NCBI RefSeq assembly: GCF_947242115.1
Contig: NC_074718.1
Span: 43,024,699-43,088,698 of the forward strand
From: Biomphalaria glabrata
Taxonomy: Eukaryota > Mollusca > Gastropoda > Planorbidae
Reading direction: 5' to 3'
Length of the DNA: 64,000 bases
Shown: in pieces, positions 21,101 to 29,599 of the stretch
How the letters are laid out: every line of letters starts with the position of its first letter
Numbering within the stretch: the stretch's first letter is position 1
Notes under the pieces: model-generated
The model's input: the letters and a program-made list of their open reading frames with translations, nothing else
The model's database searches: none
What the model was told of the DNA's origin: nothing
Program-made: the position numbers and the translations under genes

Positions 21101-21831
21101 GCATGAGATACAGAAAAACATGCAAGTCACAACTGGGTTTGCATATATATATACTAGATGATATACTATAGTCAGGTAAAACACTGCACACATCTTTAAT
21201 CTTCTGAATCAAAGAAATTGTAAATTACTAGATCTATATAATTATAATAGTATATAATATATTATATATATATTAAACTAGAGTAGAGATCTAGATCTAG
21301 TACTACGAGACTACTAGAGTCTAGTAGAACATGAACAAGTGAAAAAGTTAAAGTTGAATAACAACAGTAACACTAACATAATGACAGATGATATGATTCC
21401 TACAAAAGTATAATTTAAAAAAAAACTATTAGATTTTAATCTAAGATCTGATAATATGTATTATATTATTAATATAATAAGATAAATCATAAACTATCAT
21501 AAAGATAATTACTAATTAGTCTAATTAGGAATTATTATTAGGGCTAGATTCTATATCAGTATCTAGATCTAGAATCTATATGAGAAGTAGATGTATACGA
21601 AGAGTATATTAATAAATATTATAATATTATTATTTATCGTTATAATAAAGTTATTACCAGATCCTAGAGATCTAGATCTAATTACTTAAATTACTATTAT
21701 ACTATTATTAAATATTAGAGTTTAAATAATTAGCTCTAATTAGATCTAGAATCTATTAATATTACCTGTGCATGCACTTTCCTCACTTCGCAAATCATGA
21801 CCAGTAAACAAATGTAAATAAGTTCCTTCAT
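9109..21831 (-). CDS. ASAH1: Acid ceramidase, 13 exons
   Basis: Lysosomal enzyme that hydrolyses ceramide to sphingosine and fatty acid. Exons in transcript order: 21766-21831, 17998-18044, 16719-16803, 16492-16581, 16229-16307, 15486-15560, 15006-15051, 13712-13856, 12898-12952, 12622-12788, 11817-11984, 10809-10865, 9109-9198. All junctions are GT-AG and in phase, giving 1170 nt and 389 residues (human protein 395). A signal peptide ([16 protein letters not shown]) is followed by [11 protein letters not shown]. The autocleavage/nucleophile site is [12 protein letters not shown], with Cys about 138. Next come [32 protein letters not shown], then TNYDHW and [10 protein letters not shown], whose Asn and Arg belong to the active site. 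It ends [14 protein letters not shown], close to the human C-terminus. Intron 1 is 3.7 kb. The NAAA paralogue is less likely because [10 protein letters not shown] and the C-terminal DPC motif are ceramidase-like. Confidence 0.96.
9413..9600 (+). mobile_element. SINE family B, good copy
   Basis: The tRNA-like head is GGCTGCCTGGTTGTGCAG, then the B box GGGGTTCAAACC. It continues CATCCTGCAGGAGGTTTGG and a tail with AATTATCTTCAAATCTGAA. That tail resembles the 3' end of the LINE copies at 10125 and 57825. It lies in the last intron of ASAH1. Confidence 0.8.
10125..10510 (-). mobile_element. LINE 3' end (GATAA-tailed family)
   Basis: A 5'-truncated copy of the family also found at 22816, 28608, 55340 and 57825. 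On the minus strand it encodes the end of a jockey/CR1-type ORF2 ([19 protein letters not shown] in better copies), then ACGTAATCATCTTC and a TAAGATAAGATA tail. It lies in the last intron of ASAH1, in the same orientation as the gene. Confidence 0.8.
11168..11420 (+). mobile_element. SINE family C
   Basis: A third tRNA-like retroposon: GGGGTCGAGAGGCCAAGTGC, B-box-like GGCTCAAGATTCGACACCC, then CCTAGATATCCCCCTCCCC. The 3' part GAAAGTAGCGCTATATAAAAG resembles the conserved tail of several widespread metazoan SINEs. It is followed by a T run. A minus-strand relative is at 44943-45190. Confidence 0.75.
12098..12470 (+). repeat. Dispersed repeat D inserted in ASAH1 intron 10
   Basis: Sequence such as TCTCAAATGTGTATCCCGCG, CTCCAGCTGTCTCG and CAGGTGCTCTCCTC recurs, diverged and reversed, at 20870-21030. 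The 110-codon open frame across it is a by-product of the repeat. The family is not recognised. It interrupts the second unit of a local tandem duplication. Confidence 0.6.
12511..12551 (-). other. Duplicated mini-exon of ASAH1 with intact splice sites
   Basis: A 41-nt copy of the start of exon 11, encoding GCVITRAR then VSNLD in the same register, with its own acceptor (TTCATTAG) and a donor (CAG-GTGTGAG). It arose by tandem duplication of intron 10 plus the first bases of exon 11. If included it would shift the frame, since 41 is not a multiple of 3. A second copy near 12066-12107 has GA in place of GT at the donor and no acceptor. Confidence 0.6.
13055..13250 (+). mobile_element. SPIN-like hAT MITE, copy 3, with TSD
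   Basis: A 196-bp copy from CAGAGGTTCTCAACCTGTGG to GGTTGAGAACCGCTG. Identical 8-mers GTCCAAAC flank it at 13047-13054 and 13251-13258. It lies in the ASAH1 intron between exons 8 and 9 and contains a short TG repeat. Confidence 0.93.
14014..14370. repeat. Unclassified retroposon-like remnant
   Basis: The block begins AAGACTGCTTTATTGATCC, a phrase seen at the 3' ends of some LINEs and SINEs. It is GC-richer than the surrounding intron. On the minus strand a 65-codon frame includes [21 protein letters not shown] do not recognise the family. Confidence 0.35.
14640..14690 (+). repeat. Possible SINE C tail remnant
   Basis: A short stretch, AAAGCATGAAATAGCGCTAAA, resembles the 3' tail of SINE C. 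No head is visible. Confidence 0.3.
15401..15500. repeat. 50-bp tandem duplication across the ASAH1 exon 6 donor
   Basis: Two 50-bp units (15401-15450 and 15451-15500) differ at only two bases. Each contains the end of exon 6 and its donor, read on the minus strand as ATTCTCTYG-GTAATTAG. The functional donor is at 15485; the copy at 15435 would extend exon 6 by 50 nt. Confidence 0.9.
15802..16048 (+). mobile_element. SINE family A with 14-bp target-site duplication
   Basis: A full-length copy with head GGAGGCACTGTGGCTGAG and B box GGGTTCAAATC. The flanks are TATTTCAACAAGTG at 15788-15801 and 16049-16062. A duplication of this length is typical of LINE-driven retroposition. It lies in the ASAH1 intron between exons 5 and 6. 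Confidence 0.9.
16940..17105 (+). mobile_element. SINE family C, decayed
   Basis: This aligns loosely with 11168-11420: CTATCAAAGGGGGCTCCAGC, GAATCCTGACTCAAAAGAG, then GCATGAAATATGCAATATAC before a T run. It is heavily mutated. Confidence 0.45.
18232..18350 (+). mobile_element. SINE family A, 5'-truncated
   Basis: Only the 3' half remains: CCATCCAACTCTAAATGGAG, GTGGCCACATGGCACCC and TTTACATCATCTGCCC. It lies in ASAH1 intron 1. Confidence 0.65.
18438..18740. mobile_element. Two SINE B copies, tail to tail
   Basis: Plus-strand copy about 18438-18600: GGCTGCCTGGTCATGTGA, GGTTCCAGGTTCAAACCC, AATTATCTTCAAATCTGAAG. Minus-strand copy about 18605-18740, read from its head: TGCCTAGTTGTGTGGTATGTG, ATGGGTTTCAACTCTG, GAATGTAATCATCTTCAC. 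Their tails meet near 18600, so the pair could form a hairpin in the ASAH1 pre-mRNA. Confidence 0.65.
18888..19110 (+). mobile_element. LINE ORF2 C-terminal remnant
   Basis: An open frame of about 70 codons reads [18 protein letters not shown], then [20 protein letters not shown] and CAERRGRT. This is the standard tail of many animal LINE polyproteins, of the GRPR-TW / DRxxWR / C..R type. Only this end is present. It lies in ASAH1 intron 1, antisense to the gene. Confidence 0.7.
20870..21030 (-). repeat. Dispersed repeat D, second copy
   Basis: Minus-strand sequence TCTCAAATGTGTGTCCTGCA, CTTTGTGAGAGCTCTCC and GCTACTTTCCTC corresponds to 12300-12440 with many differences. It lies near the start of ASAH1 intron 1. 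Confidence 0.5.
21230..21765. repeat. AGATCT/TCTAGA-rich AT tract
   Basis: Very AT-rich DNA with many overlapping AGATCTAGATCTAG-type palindromes between stretches of TATAATAT. It ends at the donor of ASAH1 exon 1. A similar tract occurs at 54250-55010. Such tracts are common in planorbid snail genomes (from memory). Confidence 0.6.
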
Positions 21832-22194
21832 GTTGGATTGGGGATTAGAAAATTAATAATTTGCAGGTCTTGATTCAGAGTCAGACAAGTGAAAAAAATC
21901 GCAATTCAGATCCTTGTTTATATTATTAGGCAAAGCCACAGGGAACTGTCGTGATAGCAGCCACTCTACTGGCCTAAATGAAACATAATCTAGATCTAAA
22001 ATCTCTACATTGTCCCGTGACTTTGTTTTGGTTCGCGACCAATGAAAAAGCGGAAATAGAATCAAAAACTAAAGTTGTCGCTTTTTTTTTTCGAATTATT
22101 ATTACATCAAAGATATCTTTTGAAATGAAATATAGATCTAAATCCTGTACAAGTAGACCTACATCAGATTACGCTTACGTTTATTTGGCACATT

Positions 22195-22375
22195 GTGTGG
22201 TAAGAGCTCTTGACTGCTATCTCGATGCTCCTTGGCTCAAACCCTTGCAGTATAATGGCTGCTGGCTCAAACCCTTGCAGTATAATGGCTGCCTGGTCAT
22301 GCGGTTTGCGCGCTGGAGTGTCGTTCAGATTTATCGATGGTCCAGGGTTCAAACCCTGCTTTTTCTCCTACTACT
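22195..22375 (+). mobile_element. SINE B pieces with 30-bp duplication
   Basis: A 30-bp unit ending in CCCTTGCAGTATAATGGCTGC is repeated at about 22233-22262 and 22263-22292. It leads into a SINE B head (GCTGCCTGGTCATGCGG, GGGTTCAAACCCTGC) that stops just after the B box, where a TTAA-type MITE begins. It lies upstream of ASAH1. Confidence 0.6.
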
Positions 22376-22626
22376 ACTAACTTAACGATATCATCGTTGA
22401 TTTGACCTCATTCAATTAAATTAATGTTTGGTTTTCTAAACTTTAATTTGTGTTATGTAAAAAGAGCAGGCATATTCTCCTTTAATTCTATACCAAAAGT
22501 AACGTTTTCTGATTACAAACAAAAATGTTATTGAAGTTAAATAATAACAGGGTAGACTGTACAAATGTGAAAAAAATAACAATTCTGTCACAAAGTGGAA
22601 AAATAATTACAAATATAAAGAGTTAA
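22360..22626. mobile_element. TTAA-type MITE, diverged copy
   Basis: Internal blocks match the element at 58934-59187: ATCATCGTTG, TTGACCTCATT, TTTAATTCTATACCAAAA, CATTTTCTGAT-like and ATAACAGGGTAG. The 3' end is AAAGAG followed by TTAA. The 5' end is decayed. Confidence 0.65.
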
Positions 22627-22815
22627 ACCTGGTCCATTTTTATTGGGAAATTCTTCAAGCTCACTTGGTCTAAATGTTAAAGTTCTACATCACAACACCA
22701 TGATATTGTAAGGCAATATCTACGAGTCCGAACATTGAGGGTGAGTGCCTTTGGCGTGTTGTCATCCCCCGTGCGGGGTAGGTAACCGACCCAGCGCAGC
22801 TGTTGAATGCTAAGT

Positions 22816-23115
22816 AGTGTTTCTTATCATATCTTATCTTATCATATATAATACAGACGTTACTTCAAAAAGAAGATGATTACGTCCTACGCGTCATGCA
22901 TTTAGTCATGCATATTAACCAACGACCTAAATTCTGCCAAGTCACTGGTTTTCCTGGCTAGCTCAGGCAACCCATTCCATGCTCTAATAGCACTAGGGAA
23001 GAAGGAGTATTTGTACAAATTTGTCCTAGCATATGGAACGAGGAATGTGTCTTTATCTTTGTGTCTTTCTGAGTATTTTATTAAATTTTGTTTTTGTATT
23101 TGAAGATTATGTAGT
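22816..23115 (-). mobile_element. LINE 3' end (GATAA-tailed family)
   Basis: This matches the copy at 55340 closely, from the TAAGATAAGATA tail through ACGTAATCATCTTC into the coding end ([20 protein letters not shown]). It is truncated at the point matching about 55624. Confidence 0.85.
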
Positions 23116-23731
23116 CTTCACATCGGCCTCCAACAATAGAGTTATGTGTAAGGGGCTTTAACTCCACATACTGGCAAGGCTTCAACACCGTGATGCTATC
23201 AGAATTTGTTTTTTTCTCTCTCTCACACACGCACAATATGCACACTTTTTTTTGCGCACTTCAAATTTAATATATTGAATGTCATGTCGCTACCTCTAAC
23301 ATTTTGAACACATAAAAAACAAAATACAGAGAATAAATGGCAACTGTTCATATTAATTTCTTCTTTGTTGACGCTGTGTATGAAAAACTATACATTTATA
23401 TTTGTATGTAAAAGACTATGAGTGAAAAATGTGAAGGCTCTATATATCCAACTTTGATCTTGATCTGGTCTAAATGTTTTTGAAATAATAAAAACTCGTT
23501 AAAGAAAAGTTCTTAATTAAAATAGCATGTAAAAAGTCAATTAATAAAAAATTACTCATTTATTAGACTTCAGAACCTATTGCAGACCAGGACAAAAAAA
23601 AATCAAGAGATCATGTACAAAGCATGGAAGCGAAGTACAATCTGTGTTTATGTAAGCTGATTAAAGAATAACTTTGTTAGTTTGTAGGATCGGATGAAAA
23701 AAAGTATGTAGCATCCTGTAGTACAGTAGCT

Positions 23732-26700
23732 ATGTGTGAACGAATATTTCTGAAAGACAGATCTGGTCTCTTGTCCAATTCTCAGTTGACCAACACTAAA
23801 ATCAAGACAGGCCACAAGATAGGCCACAAGAAGGTCTACATCTTAGATCGGGGTCAGAAGATAACGACCCTGCAAAGCCAGCCGTATTTGGAACAGACCG
23901 GGTGCAGGCTGAACACTGAACACAAGAAGTTATACAAAGAAAAGACAAAATCTTCAGTCTCAGAGATAAAAGATTTGAGAAAGTTTAAGTACTCTTGTTT
24001 TGGTGAGCTTTTTTGTGTACAGTTTTCCATGTCTAGGCTACTATGTACTCTTTCAGTTGCGAAGAGACTATGGATTGTCCCATAGAAACGAGATGAATGG
24101 CTGGACTTTAGTTAAGGTCGGAATGATGTCGCCCACGCAGCAGTTCCGCCCTCTCCACACAGCTGATGTATCCAAAAGAACGGCAAATTTGGGATCAGCG
24201 GCGTTGCTGGCTCTGTAAGGGTGTAGCTCTTCGTGCTGTAAATTTGCATAAGGGTCGCCTCTGACAGTCCAACTCCTGGACTTCACGTGTGGCTCAGACA
24301 TTGGGTCCGGCGAAACTGTTGTCACTGACAGGAGAAGGGGGAAAGGTGACTGTCTCTTAAACCTGTAAGATTCGGGGCAGGAGAGGCTCGCTACCTTGGC
24401 TGGCTACCCTCCTAGGAGAAAGATAACTCTGAATTCAAACCTCTGCTGCTTTGCAGCTATGCCCAAACATCGGAAAGGCTTCGGAATTTAACTTGGAAGT
24501 AGCTTGCAGCATACAGTGCTACACCGTTGAAGAACATGTGATGCCGCTGATCCCGAACTGTGTCGACACCTGCTGTTTCGCTGGAAACATTCTGCAGCTG
24601 TGACATTGTTCTCGTAATGCCCAGTCCTTGATCTCATCCGGTCATAGCTAATGTAAAGTCTTCGATCTCATCCGGTCATAGCTAATATCCAGTCCTTGAT
24701 CTCATCCGGTCATAGCTAATGCCCAGTCCTTGATCTCTTCCGGTCATAGCTAATGTCCAGTCCTTGATCTCATCCGGTCATAGCTAATGTCCAGTCTTTG
24801 ATCTCATTAGTTCTGTGAAATACTTTTATAGTTACACAAATGACATGCTGCTTCTATGCTAAAAATGAGATTTTGAGTACACGAATAGCTGCCTGGCCTT
24901 GTGGTATGCGCTCTGGGTTGTTATTCGGTGGTCTCGAATGTCCCGTGTTTGAACCCTGCCCGCTGCCATCCCCCGTCGTTCTGCGGAAGGTTTTGGGCTA
25001 GGGATGAAATAATCTTTGAAATCTGAAGGAACATCCTAATCATGTAAAACATATACAAACATATTTCATTCATATTTTTGGCCATACACTGTTTCCGAGA
25101 ATGCTCTGTTAATATATTCGGAAATAAAGCGTAGCTTGATTTAACTTAAGACATTTTAGTTCAGATGTTATCCCCCTCCCCCTTTTCCATGAAAGTATTC
25201 ATGCACGTGTAAGTTAAGAAAAGTTGTGCTTGAAGCCAGGGGCGGACTGGCTATATGGGCATTTGGGCAAATGCCGGTCGGCCGGTACCCAATTGGATCG
25301 GTATTAAGGGCCACCGAAATTGCCGCTTGGATGTCACCATGACACGTATTGTTAAAGGTATTACAATACTCTCTAATAAAAGTGACCCCTTGAGCGTTGT
25401 GTTTAAAAAAAACAATCTTGTATTGACTCTACAGTATGATACTAATCAAATCGAACACATTTTCCGAACTAATGAAGAGCCTGCACCTGCAGACAAGAGG
25501 ATGGATGGCTGAGTGGAAAAGCTTGGCTTACGAACCGAGGGGTCCCGTGTTCAAATTCTGGTGAAGAATGAGAATTATAATTTTTGAATGCAGCCAGCTC
25601 TAATGGGTAACTGGCATTACTTGGGGAGAAAGTGAAGGTGGTTGGTCGTTGTGCTGGTCACATGACACCCTCGTAAACCGTGGGGCACAAAAATAGATGG
25701 CATTTAATGAAACAGATGACCTTTACAGAAACATACGTCCTTTACATCACCTGCCCCAATAGATAGCAAGGTCTGAAAGGGATACTTTATTAAACTTATC
25801 AAAATGATTTCGAGGAGGTATAGAATTGGATGCCCATCTTATATACATATTATGGGCCGGATGGTATAAAAATGCCCATGCAGATTTTGATACCCAGTCC
25901 GCCCCTGCTTGCAGCCAAGTACTGTAGCAGATCAAATAGGCCTCCAGTGCTTCGGCTGCGGGTAATGAGAAACTGCCTTCTACTCGCGCTCCTTCGTTGA
26001 AATTAGAGTCCTCACTTGCCTAGATATCTAGATAATGATCCCATATATCAGCGGTTCTCAACCTTTTATGCTCGGCGACCCCTTTTTACAATCCCCAACT
26101 CTGCGCGACCCCCCCCCCAACACATGCACACACATTCAGCAATAGAAGAGAAGACAATTATCGATGGTCTTAGGCGACCCCTGGCAAATCGTGATTCGAA
26201 CCCCCCCCCCCCCAAGGTGGTCGCGACCCACAGGTTGAGAACCCCTGCCATATATTGTTTTATAAGTTTTAGGCGTTTCTTCAGAAAGGAAGATGATAAC
26301 GTCCTTGACCTTAACATCCTGCGGCACGTCAGGGGAAGAATGAAAGCCCGAAGTGCATACCACAAGACCAGGCAGACATCTGTTTCAATGAAATACAATT
26401 AACGATGTTCAGATTTAACGCCCTACAGGTCAGAGCAGTGAGTTGGTGTTGCGATCTAACCAAGAGACTGGCAGGCCAGATCCTTACGCTGATACGCCTA
26501 AATGTTGTAAGTAGTCCGTCTGTTCAAAAAAGTAGGTCAGAAGGTGGGTCTCTTTCAAATAATCAAATCAGGTCAGAAAAGACACGATAAGCTGTAGCAA
26601 TGACAAATGTTGAGACTTGAAGAGCTTTTTCATGAAGGATGCCTTTCCAAAACACTCACTACTCTTAAAGATAACTTGCACCCATTAAACCACTGTTACA

Positions 26701-29524
26701 TCAGATCTGATCGGTCAGAGTGTTACATGATCATCTGTCGTCATCGAGAAGTACATAGAAGTATAATTCATAAATCGCTGGTTGTGAGTGTGTATGTGTT
26801 TCATGTGTGAATATTGTTCGTATTTGCAACTATATTGTTATTGTACAGTAGTTACGCTGAGGTTGTCAATTGTAGTCAAACTGAATTTCCATTTGATTGG
26901 ATCAATAAAAATTATCTTATCTTCAATATTCCTGATTTTTTAATTAACAATGAAACAAGAAAACGCACATTAATTTGCATAACACCTGGGCATTTTTGTT
27001 TGCGTAATATCTAGGTATTTCTATTAGCATAACACCTGTTTTTTTTTTATTCAGTTTACATAACACCTGGGTATTTTAGTTTGCGTAATATCTGGGTATT
27101 TCTATTAGCATAACACCTGTTTTTTTTATTCAGTTTACATAACACCTGGGTATTTTTGTTTGCGTAATATTTGGGTATTTCTATTAGCATAACACCTGTT
27201 TTTTTGTATTCAGTTTACATAACACCTGGGTATTTTAGTTTGCGTAATATCTGGGTATTTCTATTAGCATAACACCTGTTGTTGTTTTTTTTGTGTGTTC
27301 AGTTTACATAACACCTGGGTATTTTAGTTTGCGTAATGCCTAGGTATTTTCGTTTTCATAACGAAACACCTGGGTTTTATTTCATTTTGCATAATGCCTG
27401 AATGTTTTTATTTAAATTTTCAGGGCACCTGAGATTTCCATACCCTTCCCACCTCTTTCATTTTCAACACTTCCCAGGATTTACCTTTCTTTCGAATTTT
27501 ACTCAGGATATAAACCTATTGGGGTCAAAACACGTCGTCGTCAGCAATTATATAGGCTTGTGCTTTTACGAAAGAAATAGCTTATAGAATGGAGATATCG
27601 CTGTCGCTGAACTTCGGACCCAGTGGCGTAGCTAGGATTTTGGGAGCCCCGGGGGTGACCTCTTTAGGACCCCCCCCCCTTGCATTTTGACATTCGACAT
27701 CATGAAATAAGATAATGGCGTAATATTTAATGTAAAAGAAAATTTCGGACACTCATTTGGGGCCCCCATTTCAAGTGAAGGCCCGGGGGGATTCTCAAAT
27801 TTGGACTCCCCCCCCCCCCCATCATTCACCAATTGTAAACAAACAACATTGAGCCACATGCTTCACTATCTCTTCTAAACAACTTATGACCTAGTTAGAA
27901 TTAACAATGGATATCACGTGACGGGTATTTTTCGTTGTTTTATCAACGATTATCACGCGACCTTCATGTTGGTGAATGCAGTCAATTCTCGCTTGCCTTT
28001 TCCATCAATTGCAGACGTCAGACTTAACAAAGACGATGTGACCAGGCCGTGCAGAGGCAGACACAGGAATGATGCTGGCGGGTCCAAGGGGGATGGGAGA
28101 GACGAGAACACCAGCAATGTCGTCTGTGTTGGTGCCGACACAGATGAGGACGATGGGGCGTGCGACGACGACGATGAGTACGACGAGGAGACTGGGGGCG
28201 CCCCCCAAGGTGGGTACTTTTAGAGATTCACTTAGGAGTGCCCCCAATAATACTATGGAGACAGGCGCAACATTTCAAATAGCTGGCTGTGTACACTTGT
28301 TTCTTAAAGCTTACCAGCACTTCTCAAACAATCATTGACTGAAGGTGAAGAATTAGATGTGCTATCGTTGATTTAAGGTAAGTGGTGCTTGATACGAGAT
28401 CCTAAGCTTTCCTCATATCAAGATGAACTGTATTCGTTGGACAACCATTAGCATACCTCAAGGTGAGTAGAATCAGATGTGCAATCATCGACTTATGGTG
28501 AGTAGCGTAATATTTTGAATCATTCAATAACACACTTTCTCATGAGTAGCAGAAAAACAGGGGGGGGGGGTTGAATCGTTACCCAGGACGAAGTTGTAGA
28601 CTTAGACTATCTTATCTTATAAATTACAGACGTTACATCAAACGTATCCACGTCAAGCCATGCTAATTAGAGACTTTCAGCTAAGGCAATGATATTCATG
28701 GCTGATTTGGGCACCCCTTCACAAACTCTAAGAAAACTAGGGAAAGAAGGAGCACTAGTATGAATTTGTCCTAGAATATGGAATAAGAAATACGCCGTCA
28801 TCTGTAAATTGTTTCTTTGAGAGAATTTGATTAGGCTGTGTTTTGATATTTGTGCAGTGTTAATGTATAGTGTTATTGGTGCTTTCATTGTAATATTCTT
28901 TCCGTCTAAGTCAGGCCTAAGATTATAAACTACATGTTGGGGTAATAGCCCTCTCTAGACACATAGTTTGAGTAACTATGTTAGACTGTAAAGTAAAGGT
29001 CATCTGTTTCTGTGGTCCACAGTTAACGAGGGTGTCATGTGGCCAGCACAGCGACCAACCACCTTTATTTTCCCATACTAATGTCAGGTACCCATTGGAG
29101 CTGAGTTGACTCAGAGGCAAATATCCCAAAATTAAAAATCCCAGTCTTCACTAGGATTCGAACCCGGGACCCAAGTGCTTTACCGATCAGCCACGCGCCT
29201 CCAGATAAGATTGTAGTGCATGATATTTTGACTACGCGTATTTATTTTTTCTTCTTCTTAGCCGTGCGAGCCATGCAGCTAACGAATACTGAAGTCAGTA
29301 ACAAAATTATTATCGACCCTCACAAGCAGAAAATGGAAGACTTTGCCAGGAGAGTCCCCAGCAAACATCTAGTCAAGCATTTGTCTTGCGAAGGCTACTT
29401 CAATTTTACCTATGATAGATTTGCAAGAACAAACTGCTTGGACCAAATTCCTAAATGCCTGTGCTTGGCGCCGAAAATCGGCAAGAAGAAAAAGGCCAAA
29501 AAAACTGGCCAACATGTGGTCTGA
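23732..29524 (+). CDS. Orphan charged protein, three predicted exons
   Basis: No family is recognised. The predicted exons are 23732-24002 (from ATG), 28015-28209 and 29262-29524 (ending TGA), for 242 residues. The phases agree: exon 1 ends with one base before GTGAGC; exon 2 follows ATTGCAG and ends with one base before GTGGGT; exon 3 follows CTTCTTCTTAG. Exon 1 is lysine-rich (KTGHKIGHKKVYILDRG). Exon 2 has an acidic core (DTDEDDGACDDDDEYDEE). Exon 3 has four cysteines (HLSCEGYF, NCLDQIPKCLCL) and a basic tail GKKKKAKKTGQHVV. No signal peptide or membrane helix is seen. Exons 2-3 are the firmer part; the link to exon 1 across 4 kb of repeats is inference, as is the start. A polyadenylation signal follows at 29579. 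Confidence 0.45.
24080..24560. repeat. Repeat related to a LINE 5' leader
   Basis: The block TCCTAGGAGAAAGATAACTC, then CTGCTGCTTTGCAG, parallels the leader of the LINE at 49746 (CTAGGAGAGAAAACTCCG, CTGCTGCCTTGCAGATG). It is GC-richer than the surroundings. A 5' UTR fragment of another LINE family is likely. Confidence 0.4.
24605..24815. repeat. 34-bp minisatellite
   Basis: About six units contain CCTTGATCTCATCCGGTCAT followed by AGCTAATGTCCAGT, with few differences. No ORF of note. Confidence 0.9.
24888..25075 (+). mobile_element. SINE family B
   Basis: The head is GCTGCCTGGCCTTGTGGTAT, the B box TGTTTGAACCCTG, then CATCCCCCGTCGTTCTGC and a tail with AATCTTTGAAATCTGAAGG and AACATCC. Confidence 0.75.
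25237..25907. mobile_element. hAT-like MITE with a SINE inside
   Basis: The ends are CAGGGGCGGACTGG and, inverted, CCAGTCCGCCCCTG: 14-bp perfect terminal inverted repeats. The 8-bp flanks CTTGAAGC (25229-25236) and CTTGCAGC (25908-25915) differ at one base, fitting an aged hAT target-site duplication. A SINE A copy lies inside at about 25499-25790. Without it the element is roughly 380 bp. No transposase is present. Confidence 0.85.
25499..25790 (+). mobile_element. SINE family A nested in the hAT MITE
   Basis: Head GGATGGCTGAGTGGAAAAGC, B box GTGTTCAAATTCTGG, then CAGCTCTAATGGGTAACTGG and a tail ending in AGCAAGGTCTGAAAGGG. It contains an internal duplication of the CCTTTACA segment. It is younger than its host element. 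Confidence 0.8.
26049..26247 (-). mobile_element. SPIN-like hAT MITE, copy 4, with TSD
   Basis: A 199-bp copy from CAGCGGTTCTCAACC to GGTTGAGAACCCCTG. The 8-bp flanks CCATATAT at 26041-26048 and 26248-26255 are identical. It keeps TCGATGGTCTTAGGCGACC. Confidence 0.93.
26270..26385 (-). mobile_element. SINE family B, short copy
   Basis: On the minus strand: TGCCTGGTCTTGTGGTATGC, a damaged B-box region, then AAGGACGTTATCATCTTCC and TTCTGAAGAAACGCC. The tail is especially close to the LINE tail at 57825. Confidence 0.6.
26400..26990. other. Unassigned sequence
   Basis: This lies in the predicted first intron of the orphan gene. Only short open frames occur and no repeat is recognised. Confidence 0.4.
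27000..27390. repeat. Tandem repeat of about 85 bp
   Basis: Roughly five units contain TTTGCGTAATATCTGGGTAT, TTCTATTAGCATAACACCTG, a T run and CAGTTTACATAACACCTGGG. The units themselves are built from a shorter ATAACACCTGGGTATTT motif. Confidence 0.85.
27612..27845. repeat. Dispersed repeat starting CAGTGGCGTAGCTAGG
   Basis: The GTGGCGTAGCTAGGATTTTG start and GGCCCCCATTT / GCCCGGGG blocks resemble a repeat type seen in many animal genomes. The opposite terminus is not clear. Related phrases occur near 57050 and 59480. C-runs and G-runs dominate. Confidence 0.45.
28608..28925 (-). mobile_element. LINE 3' end, diverged
   Basis: An older member of the GATAA-tailed family. On the minus strand GCCATGAATATCATTGCC and AGTTTGTGAAGGGGTGCCC match the NGLPE coding part with many changes. 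Confidence 0.65.
28994..29202 (-). mobile_element. SINE family A
   Basis: Head GGAGGCGCGTGGCTGATC, B box GGGTTCGAATCC, CTAGTGAAGACTGGG, then GGCCACATGACACCCTCG. It sits 60 bp before the last exon of the orphan gene. Confidence 0.85.
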
Positions 29525-29578
29525 TAAACTATATTGACTTTCTTGTTTTAAATTCTGCTTTGGGATCTACAAGATAAA

Positions 29579-29584
29579 AATAAA
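29579..29584 (+). promoter_or_regulatory. Polyadenylation signal AATAAA
   Basis: AATAAA lies 55 bases after the TGA of the predicted orphan gene. The short 3' UTR supports exon 29262-29524 being terminal. Confidence 0.5.
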
Positions 29585-29599
29585 TTGTGACACAGATGT

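Noticed and set aside
24000-24218. 72-codon ORF after the candidate exon at 23732
   Set aside because: It runs into a repeat-like GC-rich block similar to a LINE leader and shares bases with an equally long minus-strand ORF.
24605-24815. CRISPR-like regular repeats
   Set aside because: The units are directly adjacent without unique spacers, and the genome is animal.
26066-26398. Plus and minus ORFs of 110-128 codons
   Set aside because: They run through the SPIN-like MITE and its C run and end in SINE B; frames differ between copies.
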